Origin: Aeromonas bestiarum
GTDB lineage: Bacteria > Pseudomonadota > Gammaproteobacteria > Enterobacterales > Aeromonadaceae
Reading direction: 5' to 3'
NCBI RefSeq assembly: GCF_000819745.1
Contig: NZ_CDDA01000010.1
Location: 1-64,000 of the forward strand
DNA length: 64,000 bases
Shown here: positions 52,311-64,000 of the stretch, in pieces
Layout: the number at the start of each line of letters is the position of its first letter
Position numbering within the stretch: position 1 is the stretch's first letter
Position numbers and translations under genes: made by a program
The notes under the pieces: generated by a model
What the model saw: only the letters and a program-made list of their open reading frames with translations
The model's database searches: none
Told to the model about the DNA's origin: nothing

Positions 52311-53600
52311 ATGGCCGGTGTGGGGGAACATGTCTAGCATCCCCAGGCGTACCAGTCGGTAGCCCCCTTTCACCAGCACCTGACTGTCACGGGCCAGGGT
52401 GACCGGGTTACAGGAAACGTAGACCACTCGCTTGGGTGAAAGTTTCACGACGTGCCCCATCACCTCCAGCGCACCGGGGCGGGCCGGATCCAGCAGCACC
52501 AGATCGAACCCTTCCCGCGCCCAGGACATGCCAACTATGTCACCGCTCAAGTCCGCCTTGTAGAAACGGGCATTGTCGATGCCGTTGCGACGGGCGTTCT
52601 CCTCGGCGCGGGCCACCATGGCCAGCTCCCCTTCCACGCCCACCACTTCCCGGGCCTGACGGGCCAGTGGCAGGGTGAAGTTGCCTATGCCGCAAAACAG
52701 ATCCAGCACCTTGTCATCCTTGCTCGCCCCGAGCCACGCCAGCGCCTGGGCCACCATGCTCTGGTTGATGGGACCGTTGACCTGAATGAAGTCACCAGGA
52801 GCAAATGCAAGGGACAGGCCGTCCAGTGAGTAGGATGGCTGGAATACCTGATGCAACGGCTCGATGCGTTCATCGGCAGCCTGCAGATAGAGGTCTATCC
52901 CCTGCGCCTGCGCAAAGGCCACCAGCAGGGCGCGATCCCCCTCGTTGGGACGACCCGTATGGCGCAGCAGCATCATGATCCCCTGCTCGGCCTGAATGAG
53001 TTCGGCATGGCCCAGCTCACGCTGGCTCTTGAGGCGATTGAGGCAGTCGCGCAGAGGGTTAATGAGGGCAGAGAGCGGCTCGGCCAGTACGGGGCAGCCC
53101 TCGATCTCCACCAGGTCGTTGGATTGGCGACGACGAAAACCGACCCGGGTACAGCGGCCATTCTTGTCAAACTTGATGGCCAGCCGGCAGACCCGGCGGT
53201 AGGCGCGAGACTCCCCTGTCAGCACGGGCGCCAGCGCTGGCGCCTTGATCTGCCCCAGCCGCTCGAACAGGCTGACCAGGCCGGCCTCCTTGGCGGCCTG
53301 CTGATCCGCCTCACCGAGATGCTGGGCATTGCAACCGCCGCACTCACGGTAGTGGATGCAGAAGGGGGCGATGCGATTGACCGCCGGGGTCACCACCTGT
53401 TGCAAGGCGGCGTGGGCATACTGCTTCTTGTCTTCGAGGATGCGGGCCTTGACCTGCTCGCCGGGCAGCGCCCCTTCGATGAAGATCGCCTTGCCCTGAT
53501 GACGGCCGATACCGACGCAGTGGTGATCCAGACTGTCTACCGTAAATTCAATACGTTGGGGCTGGGTGGATTTCTTTTGGGGCTTGAAAAACTGGGCCAT
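52281..53600 (-). CDS. rlmD: 23S rRNA (uracil-1939-C5) methyltransferase RlmD
   Basis: A 439-residue iron-sulfur methyltransferase (433 in E. coli, RumA). It has an N-terminal TRAM domain, cluster cysteines in APFCIHYRECGGCNAQHL plus Cys in RRVCRLAIKF, the SAM motif VLDLFCGIGNFTLPLA, and the catalytic Cys in VVYVSCNPVTLARD. Divergent from barA and upstream of relA as in E. coli. Confidence 0.97.
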   Translation of the reverse strand: MAQFFKPQKKSTQPQRIEFTVDSLDHHCVGIGRHQGKAIFIEGALPGEQVKARILEDKKQYAHAALQQVVTPAVNRIAPFCIHYRECGGCNAQHLGEADQQAAKEAGLVSLFERLGQIKAPALAPVLTGESRAYRRVCRLAIKFDKNGRCTRVGFRRRQSNDLVEIEGCPVLAEPLSALINPLRDCLNRLKSQRELGHAELIQAEQGIMMLLRHTGRPNEGDRALLVAFAQAQGIDLYLQAADERIEPLHQVFQPSYSLDGLSLAFAPGDFIQVNGPINQSMVAQALAWLGASKDDKVLDLFCGIGNFTLPLARQAREVVGVEGELAMVARAEENARRNGIDNARFYKADLSGDIVGMSWAREGFDLVLLDPARPGALEVMGHVVKLSPKRVVYVSCNPVTLARDSQVLVKGGYRLVRLGMLDMFPHTGHLESMALFER

Positions 53601-53676
53601 AAAACTTGGTGCCTATAGGTGGCTATGTCATGATTGTGGAATCTGCAGCAGGCTATTGTCCCACAAGAATAATAGT

Positions 53677-53757
53677 ATGACCAAATCCGGCCTGCGGGCC
53701 CGCCCACTGTCGTTTGCCCTCTTGCCAACCCTGCTCTTCGGGGGACTATCCGCATGA
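53677..53757 (+). CDS. BarA leader ORF 1
   Basis: A 26-codon ORF whose product aligns without gaps to the first 26 residues of BarA (MTKSGLRARPL... LPTLLFGGLSA). Its TGA overlaps the ATG of leader ORF 2 as ATGA. GGGGGA near its end lies 8 nt before that next ATG. Its own ATG has only a weak ribosome site. Confidence 0.6.
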   Translation: MTKSGLRARPLSFALLPTLLFGGLSA

Positions 53758-53830
53758 CCCAATCCGGCCTGCGCGCTCATGTCGTGCCATTGACCATCTT
53801 GCCCACCCTGCTCATCGGGGGACCATTCGC

Positions 53831-53834
<4 letters not shown>
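53754..53834 (+). CDS. BarA leader ORF 2
   Basis: A second 26-codon ORF (MTQSGLRAHVV... LPTLLIGGPFA), exactly 77 bp after the first and 77 bp before barA. Its TGA overlaps the barA ATG as ATGA, and GGGGGA in its Gly-Gly codons is the best ribosome site for barA. In barA itself the same codons are GGCGGC. Confidence 0.6.
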
Positions 53835-56542
<2,708 letters not shown>

Positions 56543-56608
56543 ATGAGCGAGATGCAGGGCTGCCCGCCATTGGCAGCAGCCCCTTACCCCCTTTTCCTGA
56601 CAGGGCCA

Positions 56609-56632
56609 GCCCCGCTTTTTCTGACGCGGGGC
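56609..56632 (+). terminator. Hairpin after barA
   Basis: GCCCCGC / GCGGGGC stem with loop TTTTTCTGAC and no T-run. A related string (CCCCTTTTCCTGACAGGG) precedes it at about 56588. It could be a weak terminator. Confidence 0.4.
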
Positions 56633-56673
56633 GCGCCAGATGGTAAAGTTGCGCCGTTTCTACAGGAGTCAAC

Positions 56674-57153
56674 ATGACCAACAACGATATTCTGCGCCGT
56701 CTGCGCTACGCCCTCACCATCAGCAATGACCAGATGGTCGAGATGTTTGCCAAGGGCAACCTGACGGTCACTCACGCCCAGCTGCACAGCTGGCTGATGA
56801 AAGAAGCCGCCGAAGGAGAAGAGCAGGAGGCTGGCTATGTCGCCTGCCCCGATGCGGCCCTGAGCCAGTTCCTCGACGGCTTCATCATAGCGCGTCGCGG
56901 TGTGCGGGAAGATGCCCCGGCCCAGGTGATCCCGAACCGGATCAACAACAACATGATACTGCGCAAGCTGCGCATCGGCCTGAACTACAAGGAAGAGGAC
57001 ATGCTCGGCACCCTCAAGCTCGCCGACTTCAACCTCTCCAAGTCCGAACTGAGTGCCCTGTTCCGCTCCAAGGATCACAAGCACTATCAGGATTGCGGGG
57101 ATCAGATCCTGCGCAACTTCCTCATCGGCCTCACCGCCAAGTACCGCGCCTGA
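56674..57153 (+). CDS. yehS: DUF1456 protein (YehS-like)
   Basis: A 159-residue protein made of two similar DUF1456 repeats: ILRRLRYALTISNDQMVEMFAKGNLTVTHAQLHSWL and ILRKLRIGLNYKEEDMLGTLKLADFNLSKSELSALF. Each ends with a D/L-FLxGxI helix (LSQFLDGFI, LRNFLIGLT). Function unknown. ACAGGAG precedes the ATG. The amidase gene starts 3 bp after its stop. Confidence 0.9.
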   Translation: MTNNDILRRLRYALTISNDQMVEMFAKGNLTVTHAQLHSWLMKEAAEGEEQEAGYVACPDAALSQFLDGFIIARRGVREDAPAQVIPNRINNNMILRKLRIGLNYKEEDMLGTLKLADFNLSKSELSALFRSKDHKHYQDCGDQILRNFLIGLTAKYRA

Positions 57154-57156
57154 GTC

Positions 57157-58083
57157 ATGGGCCAGCGTCTCCGCTCACTGTCAGCCCGCCTCTCGCTGGC
57201 CAGTGGGCGGCGCTGGCCGTCGCGTCTTCCCGCTCCGGGCGCGAACAGGGCCAGGTGGCTGCGGCTATGGCCACTCTGCCTCATACTGCTGCTGAGCGCC
57301 TGCCAGCCAGCCCCCTATCAGCTCTCGTCCCGTTACCCCAGCGCCAACCAGAATGAACGCATCGCCTTCCTGATCCTGCACTACACGGATGAGGACGATG
57401 CCCACTCTCTGCGCCTGCTGACCGAACCGGCCCACCAGGTGAGCGCCCACTACCTGATCCCCCGCGACACCGATCAGACGCCGTTCCCCGTCTATCAGCT
57501 GGTGCCCGACCGCCAGCGCGCCTGGCATGCGGGCCGCAGTCGCTGGCACCAGTATGCGGGGCTCAACGCCAGCTCCCTCGGCATCGAAATCGTCAACCTG
57601 GGCTATCCGCCGGAAGATGAGCTGCTACCCGCCCACCAGCGACGCTGGCAGCCTTACACCCGGGCGCAAATTGCCGCCATCGGCGCCCTCACCCAAGAGC
57701 TGGTGCAGCGCTATCAAATACCGCCAACCCAGGTGCTGGCCCACAGCGATGTCGCCCCCGAGCGCAAGCAGGATCCCGGCCCCCACTTCCCCTGGCGCGA
57801 GCTCGCCCTGCACTACGGGGTCGGCGCCTGGCCCGACGAGGCCAGAGTCACGGCCCTGCGCCAACAGCCAGCCCCCGCCTGGGATGCCCTCACCTGGCAA
57901 CAGCAACTCGCCCGTTACGGCTATGGGGTCGCCTCAAGCGGCGCCTGGGATGAGCAGAGCCGCGCCGCCCTGCGCGCCTTCCAGCTCCATTTCCGCCCCG
58001 CCCTGGTCAGCGGCGAGCCCGATGAACAGAGCCAGGCCATACTCACCGCCCTGCTGGAGCGTTACTTCTCCGAGCCGGGCTGA
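57157..58083 (+). CDS. amiD: AmiD-like N-acetylmuramoyl-L-alanine amidase, lipoprotein
   Basis: A 308-residue zinc amidase. LCLILLLSACQ is a lipobox with Cys49, after an unusually long N-terminal region, so the true start may be further in. The Amidase_2 domain has Zn ligands in FLILHYTDED and LAHSDVAPERKQDPGPHFPW and substrate motif HYLIPRDTDQ. A C-terminal peptidoglycan-binding helix bundle follows (QQQLARYGYGVASSGAWDEQSRAALRAFQLHFRP). E. coli AmiD (276 residues) is an outer-membrane lipoprotein that trims cell-wall fragments. Confidence 0.9.
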   Translation: MGQRLRSLSARLSLASGRRWPSRLPAPGANRARWLRLWPLCLILLLSACQPAPYQLSSRYPSANQNERIAFLILHYTDEDDAHSLRLLTEPAHQVSAHYLIPRDTDQTPFPVYQLVPDRQRAWHAGRSRWHQYAGLNASSLGIEIVNLGYPPEDELLPAHQRRWQPYTRAQIAAIGALTQELVQRYQIPPTQVLAHSDVAPERKQDPGPHFPWRELALHYGVGAWPDEARVTALRQQPAPAWDALTWQQQLARYGYGVASSGAWDEQSRAALRAFQLHFRPALVSGEPDEQSQAILTALLERYFSEPG

Positions 58084-58101
58084 GCATCGCTCCTGACAAC
58101 G

Positions 58102-58129
58102 AAAGAGGGACGCCATGGCGTCCCTCTTT
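58102..58129. terminator. Terminator between amiD and agaR
   Basis: A perfect 28-bp palindrome centred on CCATGG with arms AAAGAGGGACGCC and complement, between convergent genes. T-runs are short. Confidence 0.75.
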
Positions 58130-58153
58130 CTCAATCCCTTTTCGCGGCCCGGA

Positions 58154-58951
58154 TCAGGCTGGCACCAGCAGCACCTCTATCCCCGCTTGGCGCAGCCCGG
58201 CCAGGGTCTCGGCCGCAATGGCGTCATCCGTGATCAGGGTGTGGATCCGCCGGGTGTCGACTATCTTGTGCAGGCTCAAGCGCCCAAACTTGCTGGAATC
58301 CGTCACCACTATGATGCGCTCGGCCACGTGGCACATGCAGCGGTTGAGGCGCGCCTCATCCTCATGATGGGTGCTGACACCGCGCTCCAGATCGATGCCA
58401 TCCACCCCGAGAAACAGCAGGTCGAAGTGGTAGTTCTGCAGGGACAGATCCGCCTGGGCGCCGTAGAAAGAGAGCGACTTGCGGCGCAGGTGTCCCCCCG
58501 TCATCAGCAGCTCCACCCCCTCAACCTCCAACAGGGCATTGGCCACGTTCATGCCGTTGGTCATCACCACTATCTCCTGATGCTCGCGCAGGTGCCGCGC
58601 CACCTCCAGGGTGGTGGTCCCCGAGTCGAGAATGAGCCGACTCCCCGCCTGCACCAGGCTCGCCGCCATGGCACCGATACGCTGCTTGACCGGGGTATTG
58701 AGCACGCTCTTGTCGGCTATGGTGCGCTCGGGCACCGCCTGATTCGGTTCGCACAAGAGGGCGCCACCATAGGCGCGTACCGCCACCCCCTGCTTCTCCA
58801 GAAACGCCAGATCGTTGCGAATGGTGACTGTGGATACCTGATAGTGACTGGCCAGCTCGTTGACCTGGACGCTGCCATTGCTGCGCAGTTGCTGAATGAT
58901 GCGTTCCCGCCGCTCGCTGGTGCCGAGCACGCTTTTTTCGGTTGTTTGCAT
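58154..58951 (-). CDS. agaR: DeoR-family repressor AgaR
   Basis: A 265-residue DeoR-type repressor (269 in E. coli AgaR). The HTH reads [36 protein letters not shown], and the sugar-phosphate-binding C-domain shows [43 protein letters not shown]. It is divergent from the kbaZ-agaS-aga PTS operon and probably represses both; candidate sites lie between them. Ligand is likely an amino-sugar phosphate. Confidence 0.88.
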   Translation of the reverse strand: MQTTEKSVLGTSERRERIIQQLRSNGSVQVNELASHYQVSTVTIRNDLAFLEKQGVAVRAYGGALLCEPNQAVPERTIADKSVLNTPVKQRIGAMAASLVQAGSRLILDSGTTTLEVARHLREHQEIVVMTNGMNVANALLEVEGVELLMTGGHLRRKSLSFYGAQADLSLQNYHFDLLFLGVDGIDLERGVSTHHEDEARLNRCMCHVAERIIVVTDSSKFGRLSLHKIVDTRRIHTLITDDAIAAETLAGLRQAGIEVLLVPA

Positions 58952-59223
58952 AGTCTCTCTGCCGGAGTGCTGTGGTGAAAACCTGGGCTTTCACTTCGTT
59001 ACGTTTGCCTATTAACGCCCAGCCTTTATGCCAAATCAAGCTTTCATTGGTTTAAAAAGCCTCACAAGACTCTTCCGGAACGTCAAAAGCCTTTCGATTC
59101 ATTTCTTTTTGTGATCTTGCTCAAGATGCGAGCACGCTTTTATTTCGTTAAAGGGGCGAGGCGCCTAGGGTAAAGAAAGACATCGAAAGATAAAAATCGC
59201 ATTCAGCCATGAGGAAGAGGGAA
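58952..59223. promoter_or_regulatory. agaR-kbaZ control region
   Basis: CTTTC-type DeoR sites occur at 58988-59007, 59041-59053, 59091-59110 and, inverted, 59175-59196. A CRP-like half-palindrome TGTGATCTTGCTCAAG lies at 59110-59125. These fit repression by AgaR and activation by CRP-cAMP; both are inferred from pattern. Confidence 0.55.
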
Positions 59224-60537
59224 ATGAAATCAATGCTGGCACTGATCGCACGACACAAGCAGGGGGAACCGGTCGGGATCCATGCCGTCTGCTCTGCCCA
59301 CCCGCTGGTGCTGGAGGCCGCCCTGCGGCTGGCGGCACAAGGAGATGATCTGCTGCTGGTCGAGGCCACCTCCAATCAGGTGGATCAATTCGGCGGCTAT
59401 ACCGGCATGACGCCGGTGGATTTTCGCGATCGCCTGCACCGGCTCGCCGCCGAGTGCGACTTTCCCTTGCAGCGACTGGTATTGGGAGGCGATCACCTGG
59501 GCCCCAACCGCTGGCAGGGGGAGCCGGCCGAGCAGGCCATGGAACACGCCGAGGTGCTGATCGCCAGCTATGTCGCCGCCGGCTTCAAGAAGATCCACCT
59601 CGATTGCAGCATGTCCTGCCTGGGGGATCCTGTGCCGCTCCCCGATGAGCTGGTCGCCGAGCGGGCCGCCCGGCTGGCCCGGATCGCCGAGCAGACCTGC
59701 CAGGCCGAGTTTGGCTGTTGCGATCTGGTCTATGTGATAGGCACAGAGGTGCCGGTACCGGGCGGTGCCCATGAGCAACTGGCCGAGCTGGCCGTGACCA
59801 CACCGGAAGCCGCCCGCCATACCTTGAACACCCACCAGCAGGCCTTCGCCCGGGTCGGGCTCGACGCCATCTGGCCCAGGGTGATCGGCCTGGTGGTGCA
59901 ACCCGGGGTGGAGTTCGATCACACCCATGTCATCGACTACCGCTCCGACAAGGCCGCCCCCCTCAGCCGGATGATCGAAGCCTATCCCCATCTGGTGTTC
60001 GAAGCGCACTCCACCGATTACCAGACCCCAGACGCCTACTGCCAGCTGGTGCGCGATCACTTCGCCATCCTCAAGGTCGGCCCGGCCCTCACCTTCGCCC
60101 TGCGGGAGGCGCTGTTCGCCCTCGCCGCCATCGAGGAGGAGCTGGTGGTCGCCCGCGCCTGCTCGGGTCTGCGCCAGGTGCTGGAGGAGACAATGCTGGA
60201 TCGTCCCGACTTCTGGCGCAGCCACTATCAGGGCAATGCCAACGAGTGCCGGCTGGCCCGCGGTTACAGCTATTCCGACCGCATTCGCTACTACTGGCCC
60301 GACAGCCGGGTCGACGACTGCTACGCCCGGCTGCTCGCCAACCTGGCCGCCGAGCCAATTCCCCTGCCTCTGCTCAGCCAGCATCTGCCGCTGCAATACC
60401 GCAAGGTACGCCAGGGCACGCTGTCGGCCAGGGCCCACGACCTTATTCTCGATCAGGTGCAGGAGGTGCTGCGTCAATACGCCCATGCCTGTGGCACCAC
60501 CCCCGTCAGTCATTCCCGGCTCACCCCGGTTGCATAA
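59224..60537 (+). CDS. kbaZ: Tagatose-1,6-bisphosphate aldolase subunit KbaZ
   Basis: A 437-residue GatZ/KbaZ protein, the chaperone-like subunit required by the KbaY aldolase in galactosamine use. [43 protein letters not shown] and [13 protein letters not shown] are the family signature. ATG 59224 was chosen because AGAGGG lies just before it and it gives the usual N-terminus; an ATG at 59209 has no such site. KbaY itself is not in the window and may follow agaF. Confidence 0.93.
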   Translation: MKSMLALIARHKQGEPVGIHAVCSAHPLVLEAALRLAAQGDDLLLVEATSNQVDQFGGYTGMTPVDFRDRLHRLAAECDFPLQRLVLGGDHLGPNRWQGEPAEQAMEHAEVLIASYVAAGFKKIHLDCSMSCLGDPVPLPDELVAERAARLARIAEQTCQAEFGCCDLVYVIGTEVPVPGGAHEQLAELAVTTPEAARHTLNTHQQAFARVGLDAIWPRVIGLVVQPGVEFDHTHVIDYRSDKAAPLSRMIEAYPHLVFEAHSTDYQTPDAYCQLVRDHFAILKVGPALTFALREALFALAAIEEELVVARACSGLRQVLEETMLDRPDFWRSHYQGNANECRLARGYSYSDRIRYYWPDSRVDDCYARLLANLAAEPIPLPLLSQHLPLQYRKVRQGTLSARAHDLILDQVQEVLRQYAHACGTTPVSHSRLTPVA

Positions 60538-60549
60538 GGAGTTGTAGAG

Positions 60550-61719
60550 ATGATCCTCGGTTATCCAGAAGAGACACTGCGCAAGGCCAACGGCCTGGCC
60601 ACCGCCCGCGAAATCCGCCAGCAACCCGCCGCCTGGCGGGAGACTCTCACCATGGTGGAGGAGTGCCGCGCCACCATAGAACGCTTCCTGCTGCCCCTGC
60701 TGTCCCGGGGCAACCTGCGGGTGATCCTGACCGGCGCCGGCACCTCCGCCTTTGCCGGCCGGGCCCTGGCACCCTACCTCTGCGCCAGACTCAATGGTCG
60801 CTTCGAGGCGATCGCCACCACCGACATAGTCACAGACCCTGGCGAATACCTGGCGCAGGATTGCCCGACTCTGCTCATCTCCTTCGCCCGCTCCGGCAAC
60901 AGCCCGGAGAGCGTGGCCGCGGTCGAACTGGCCAGCCAGCTGCTGAGCGAGTGCCACCACCTGGTGCTCACCTGCAACGGCGAGGGGGAACTCTATCGTC
61001 GCTGCCAGAAGGATGCCCGCTCCCTGGCGCTGCTGATGCCGCCCCAGACCCACGACCGCAGCTTCGCCATGACCAGCAGCCTGACCAGCATGATGCTGAG
61101 CTGCCTGGCGGTGTTCCTGCCGCGCCAGTTCAATCCCGCCGCCAGCCAGCCGCTCATCGCCCTGGGGGACGCCATTCTGCCACAGGCCGAACTGAGCGTG
61201 CCCGAGTGGAATCAACCGCTGCCGGAGCGGGTCATCTACCTCGGCAGCGGCAGCCTGCAGGGGGTGGCCCAGGAGGCGGCGCTCAAGCTGCTTGAACTCA
61301 CCTCGGGTCAGCTGATGGCCATGTACGACTCCCCCACAGGTTTTCGCCACGGGCCCAAGTCGGCCATCAACCGCCAGACCCTGATAGTGCTGATGATCTC
61401 CAACGATCCCTACACCCGCCAGTACGATCTGGACCTGCTCGGCGAGCTGCGTCAGGAGGGCCACGCCGCCCGGGTCGTCGCCCTGGCCGATCGGCACCAT
61501 CCCGCCATCGAGGAAGGCGAACATATCTACCTGCCCACCCCCCTCAACGGCGACGATGCCGAACTGGCGTTCTGCTACCTGCTCTACGCCCAGTACTACG
61601 CCTTCCACACGGCGCTGGCGCTGGGCATCACCCCGGACAATCCCTGCCCGAGCGGCCGGGTCAACCGGGTCGTGCAGGGCGTCAACATCTATCCGTTCAA
61701 CCAGCAAGGAGGCGTCTGA
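60550..61719 (+). CDS. agaS: AgaS, galactosamine-6-phosphate deaminase/isomerase
   Basis: A 389-residue double-SIS-domain protein. First SIS: ILTGAGTSAFAGRALAPYL and SFARSGNSPESVAAVELA; second: YLGSGSLQGVAQEAALKLLELTSGQ and GPKSAINRQTLIV. In E. coli AgaS converts galactosamine-6-P to tagatose-6-P with release of ammonia. It lies 12 bp after kbaZ and shares one base with the next gene (TGATG). In E. coli agaS is later in the operon. Confidence 0.93.
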   Translation: MILGYPEETLRKANGLATAREIRQQPAAWRETLTMVEECRATIERFLLPLLSRGNLRVILTGAGTSAFAGRALAPYLCARLNGRFEAIATTDIVTDPGEYLAQDCPTLLISFARSGNSPESVAAVELASQLLSECHHLVLTCNGEGELYRRCQKDARSLALLMPPQTHDRSFAMTSSLTSMMLSCLAVFLPRQFNPAASQPLIALGDAILPQAELSVPEWNQPLPERVIYLGSGSLQGVAQEAALKLLELTSGQLMAMYDSPTGFRHGPKSAINRQTLIVLMISNDPYTRQYDLDLLGELRQEGHAARVVALADRHHPAIEEGEHIYLPTPLNGDDAELAFCYLLYAQYYAFHTALALGITPDNPCPSGRVNRVVQGVNIYPFNQQGGV

Positions 61720-62192
61720 TGCCCAACATAGTGCTGAGCCGTATCGACGAGCGCCTGATCCACGGTCAGGTCGGGGTGCAATGGGTCGGGTTTGCCGGCG
61801 CCAACCTGGTGCTGGTGGCCAATGACGAGGTGGCGGAAGACCCCATACAGCAGAACCTGATGGAGATGGTGCTGGCGGAGGGGATAGCGGTGCGCTTCTG
61901 GCCGCTGCAGAAGGTGATCGACAACATAGGCAAGGCCGCCGATCGCCAGAAGATATTGCTGGTGTGCAAGAACCCGACGGATTTTCGCACCCTGGTCGCG
62001 GGGGGCGTGCCCATCCCCCGCATCAACGTCGGCAACATGCACTACGCCGACGGCAAGCGTCAGATCCACAAGACGGTATCCGTGGATGAGACGGACATAG
62101 CGGCGTTTCGCGCCCTGCAGGACGCCCACGTCGAGTGCTTTGTCCAGGGAGTGCCGACCGAACCGGCACAGGACATTTTCAACCTGATCTGA
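61719..62192 (+). CDS. agaV: PTS EIIB, mannose family (AgaV-like)
   Basis: A 157-residue cytosolic phosphocarrier. ARIDERLIHGQV-type motif appears as SRIDERLIHGQVGVQWVG, with phospho-acceptor His15. It accepts phosphate from EIIA and passes it to the sugar during uptake. Overlaps agaS by one base. By context the sugar is N-acetylgalactosamine or galactosamine; sequence alone does not tell which. Confidence 0.88.
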   Translation: MPNIVLSRIDERLIHGQVGVQWVGFAGANLVLVANDEVAEDPIQQNLMEMVLAEGIAVRFWPLQKVIDNIGKAADRQKILLVCKNPTDFRTLVAGGVPIPRINVGNMHYADGKRQIHKTVSVDETDIAAFRALQDAHVECFVQGVPTEPAQDIFNLI

Positions 62193-62207
62193 TTAAGGAC
62201 AATTGTG

Positions 62208-62984
62208 ATGGAAATCAGTTTATTGCAAGGGCTCTTGCTGGGCATTCTGGCGTTCTTCGCCGGACTTGACCTGTTCAACGGCCTGACTCACTTCCACAGG
62301 CCAGTGGTACTGGGTCCGCTGGTGGGCCTGATCCTCGGCGACCTGACCACCGGCATACTGGTGGGCGGCACCCTGGAGCTGGTCTGGATGGGGCTGGCCC
62401 CGCTGGCGGGGGCGCAACCACCCAACGTCATCATAGGCACCATAGTCGGCGCCACCTTCGCCATCACCACCGGGGTCAAGCCGGATGTGGCGGTCGGGGT
62501 CGCGGTGCCGTTCGCGGTGGCGGTCCAGATGGGGATCACCTTCCTCTTCTCGGTGATGTCGGGGGTCATGTCCCGCTGTGACCGGATGGCGGAGGCTGGC
62601 GATACCCGCGGCATAGAGAGGGTCAACTACCTGGCACTGCTGGCACTCGGCACCTTCTACTTCCTGTGCGCCTTCCTGCCCACCTACTTCGGGGCCGAAC
62701 ACGCCAAGACCGCCATCGACGTGCTGCCCGCCCGCCTCATCGACGGCCTAGGGGTCGCCGGCGGCATCATGCCCGCCATCGGCTTCGCCGTGCTGCTCAA
62801 GATCATGATGAAGAACGTCTACATCCCCTACTTCATCCTCGGCTTCGTCGCCGCCGCCTGGCTCAAGCTGCCGGTGCTGGCCATAGCCGCGGCCGCTCTG
62901 GCCATGGCCCTGATCGACTTCATGCGCAAGGACCCGGCGCCGCAAGCCCGCCCCACCCAGGAGGAAACTGAAGATGGTATCTAA
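62208..62984 (+). CDS. agaW: PTS EIIC, mannose family (AgaW-like)
   Basis: A 258-residue membrane permease. LFNGLTHFHRPVVLGPLVGLILGDLTTGILVGGTLELVWMGLAP is the typical EIIC-Man start, with many further hydrophobic segments. ATG 62208 has AAGGA 8 nt upstream; a GTG at 62205 is an alternative. Overlaps the EIID gene by 11 bp. Confidence 0.9.
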   Translation: MEISLLQGLLLGILAFFAGLDLFNGLTHFHRPVVLGPLVGLILGDLTTGILVGGTLELVWMGLAPLAGAQPPNVIIGTIVGATFAITTGVKPDVAVGVAVPFAVAVQMGITFLFSVMSGVMSRCDRMAEAGDTRGIERVNYLALLALGTFYFLCAFLPTYFGAEHAKTAIDVLPARLIDGLGVAGGIMPAIGFAVLLKIMMKNVYIPYFILGFVAAAWLKLPVLAIAAAALAMALIDFMRKDPAPQARPTQEETEDGI

Positions 62985-63852
62985 CAACACAGCCCGGCAG
63001 ATCGCCCCGGCGGCCGAGCCGCAACCGACCCGCACCCTCTCCGACGACGTCTACGAAGATCAGCAACTGGGGGCCGAGCTGACCCGCCAGGACATCAATC
63101 GCTTCGCCTGGCGCTCCCTGCTGTTGCAGGCCTCCTTCAACTACGAGCGGATGCAGGCATCCGGCTGGCTCTACGGCCTGCTGCCGGCGCTGCAGAAGAT
63201 CCACACCAACCCCAAGGATCTCTCCCGGGCCATGAAGGGGCACATGGGCTTCTTCAACACCCACCCTTTCCTGGTCACTTTCGTGATGGGCATAGTGCTG
63301 GCGATGGAGCGCTCCAAGCAGAACGTCAACAGCATACAGAGCACCAAGATCGCGGTCGGTGCGCCGCTCGGCGGGATTGGTGATGCCATGTTCTGGCTCA
63401 CCCTGCTGCCCATCTGCGGCGGGATCGGCGCCGATCTGGCGCTGCAGGGCTCCATCATGGGCGCCGTGTTCTTCTTCCTGCTGTTCAATGTGGTGCACTT
63501 CGGCCTTCGCTTCGGACTGGCGCACTACGCCTACCGCATGGGGGTCGCCGCCATTCCGCTCATCAAGGCCAACACCCGCAAGGTGGGACATGCCGCCTCC
63601 ATCGTCGGCATGACGGTGATCGGCGCCCTGGTCGCCACCTATGTGCGGCTCGGCACCACCCTGGAGATCACCGCCGGTGATGCCGTGGTGAAGCTGCAGG
63701 CAGACGTGCTCGACAAGCTGATGCCGGCCTTCCTGCCGCTGCTCTACACCCTGGCCATGTATGCGCTGATCCGCCGCGGCTGGAGTCCGCTGCGCCTCAT
63801 CGTCATCACGGTCGCGCTCGGTATCGTCGGCAAGTTTGCAGGCTTCCTCTAA
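62974..63852 (+). CDS. agaE: PTS EIID, mannose family (AgaE-like)
   Basis: A 292-residue EIID subunit. LTRQDINRFAWRSLLLQASFNYERMQASGW, HMGFFNTHPFLVTFVMGIVLAMER and GAPLGGIGDAMFWLTLLPI are the family signature. With EIIC it forms the membrane channel unique to mannose-type PTS systems. AGGAAACTGAAG precedes the ATG. Confidence 0.92.
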   Translation: MVSNNTARQIAPAAEPQPTRTLSDDVYEDQQLGAELTRQDINRFAWRSLLLQASFNYERMQASGWLYGLLPALQKIHTNPKDLSRAMKGHMGFFNTHPFLVTFVMGIVLAMERSKQNVNSIQSTKIAVGAPLGGIGDAMFWLTLLPICGGIGADLALQGSIMGAVFFFLLFNVVHFGLRFGLAHYAYRMGVAAIPLIKANTRKVGHAASIVGMTVIGALVATYVRLGTTLEITAGDAVVKLQADVLDKLMPAFLPLLYTLAMYALIRRGWSPLRLIVITVALGIVGKFAGFL

Positions 63853-63900
63853 TCCGGTGCCGGCGACAGGCCGGCCCCCTTTGCTGTAAAGGAACACCTT

Positions 63901-64000
63901 ATGTTGGGCATCATCATTTGCGGTCATGGCGGCTTCGCCAGCGGCATGGAGCAGGCCATGAACCAGATCCTCGGCGAGCAGGAGGCGGTAGTCGCCATCG
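63901..64000 (+). CDS. agaF: PTS EIIA, mannose family (AgaF-like), partial
   Basis: The first 33 residues of an EIIA-Man protein (MLGIIICGHGGFASGMEQAM), with the phospho-acceptor His9 in CGHGGFASG. It is cut by the right edge of the window. It takes phosphate from HPr. Confidence 0.85.
   Translation, partial: MLGIIICGHGGFASGMEQAMNQILGEQEAVVAI

Noticed and set aside
53714-53830. Extended barA start at 53714
   Set aside because: The extension reads the leader repeats in a different frame and matches no BarA N-terminus; 53831 gives the family start with a ribosome site.
59230-61707. 825-codon open frame on the minus strand
   Set aside because: Antisense to kbaZ and agaS; no recognisable motif; GC-driven shadow.

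Overview
The window is a stretch of gammaproteobacterial chromosome with high GC content. Gene content and order follow the E. coli core map in several blocks: groS-groL / fxsA-aspA-dcuA, rdgB-hemW, purH-purD, tRNA-Ile2-rpoD-dnaG-yqeY-rpsU-tsaD, rpoS-nlpD-yqaA-pcm-surE-truD-ispF-ispD-ftsB-eno-pyrG-mazG-relA-rlmD-barA. Together with an M4 elastase-type protease and an N-acetylgalactosamine (aga) operon, this points most strongly to Aeromonas. The genus is an inference from protein content, not from a search.

Layout. 1-301: the left edge holds an rrn P1-type promoter firing leftward out of the window, then rapA and rluA. 3.9-6.8 kb: a YjfB-like motility peptide and a two-gene c-di-GMP unit (periplasmic SUOX-fold protein plus GGDEF/EAL protein). 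6.8-8.9 kb: groS-groL behind a textbook sigma-32 promoter. 9-14.2 kb: a MATE exporter, fxsA, aspA and a frameshifted dcuA. 14.3-19.7 kb: a porin, mdtH, a LysR regulator and a secreted M4 metalloprotease. 20-26.4 kb: two GNAT acetyltransferases (the second is RimJ), a small lipoprotein, a ydgJ-type oxidoreductase, a Bcr/CflA exporter, rdgB and hemW. 26.4-27.8 kb: arfA, a RibD-C/DHFR-like protein and zntR. 27.8-31.3 kb: purHD with PurR-like boxes. 31.5-32.4 kb: a cytochrome b562/b561 pair. 32.5-53.6 kb: the macromolecular-synthesis operon (rpsU, yqeY, dnaG, rpoD), tsaD, and the long rpoS-to-rlmD housekeeping block. 53.7-58.1 kb: barA behind two unusual leader ORFs, a DUF1456 protein and an AmiD-like amidase. 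58.1-64 kb: agaR divergent from kbaZ-agaS-agaVWEF, the last gene being cut by the window end.

No phage, insertion sequence or CRISPR array was seen. The most unusual structure is short tandem duplication of gene ends. The BarA N-terminus is repeated twice upstream of barA as 26-codon ORFs joined by ATGA overlaps (period exactly 77 bp). The rlmD 3' end is repeated twice downstream (period 100 bp), the rimJ 3' end once (period 160 bp), the rapA 3' end once in short form, and the ispF ribosome-binding region once (period 62 bp). Other points worth checking are an apparent 13-nt deletion in dcuA, a hairpin covering exactly the last nine codons and stop of arfA, and a lux-box-like palindrome upstream of the protease.
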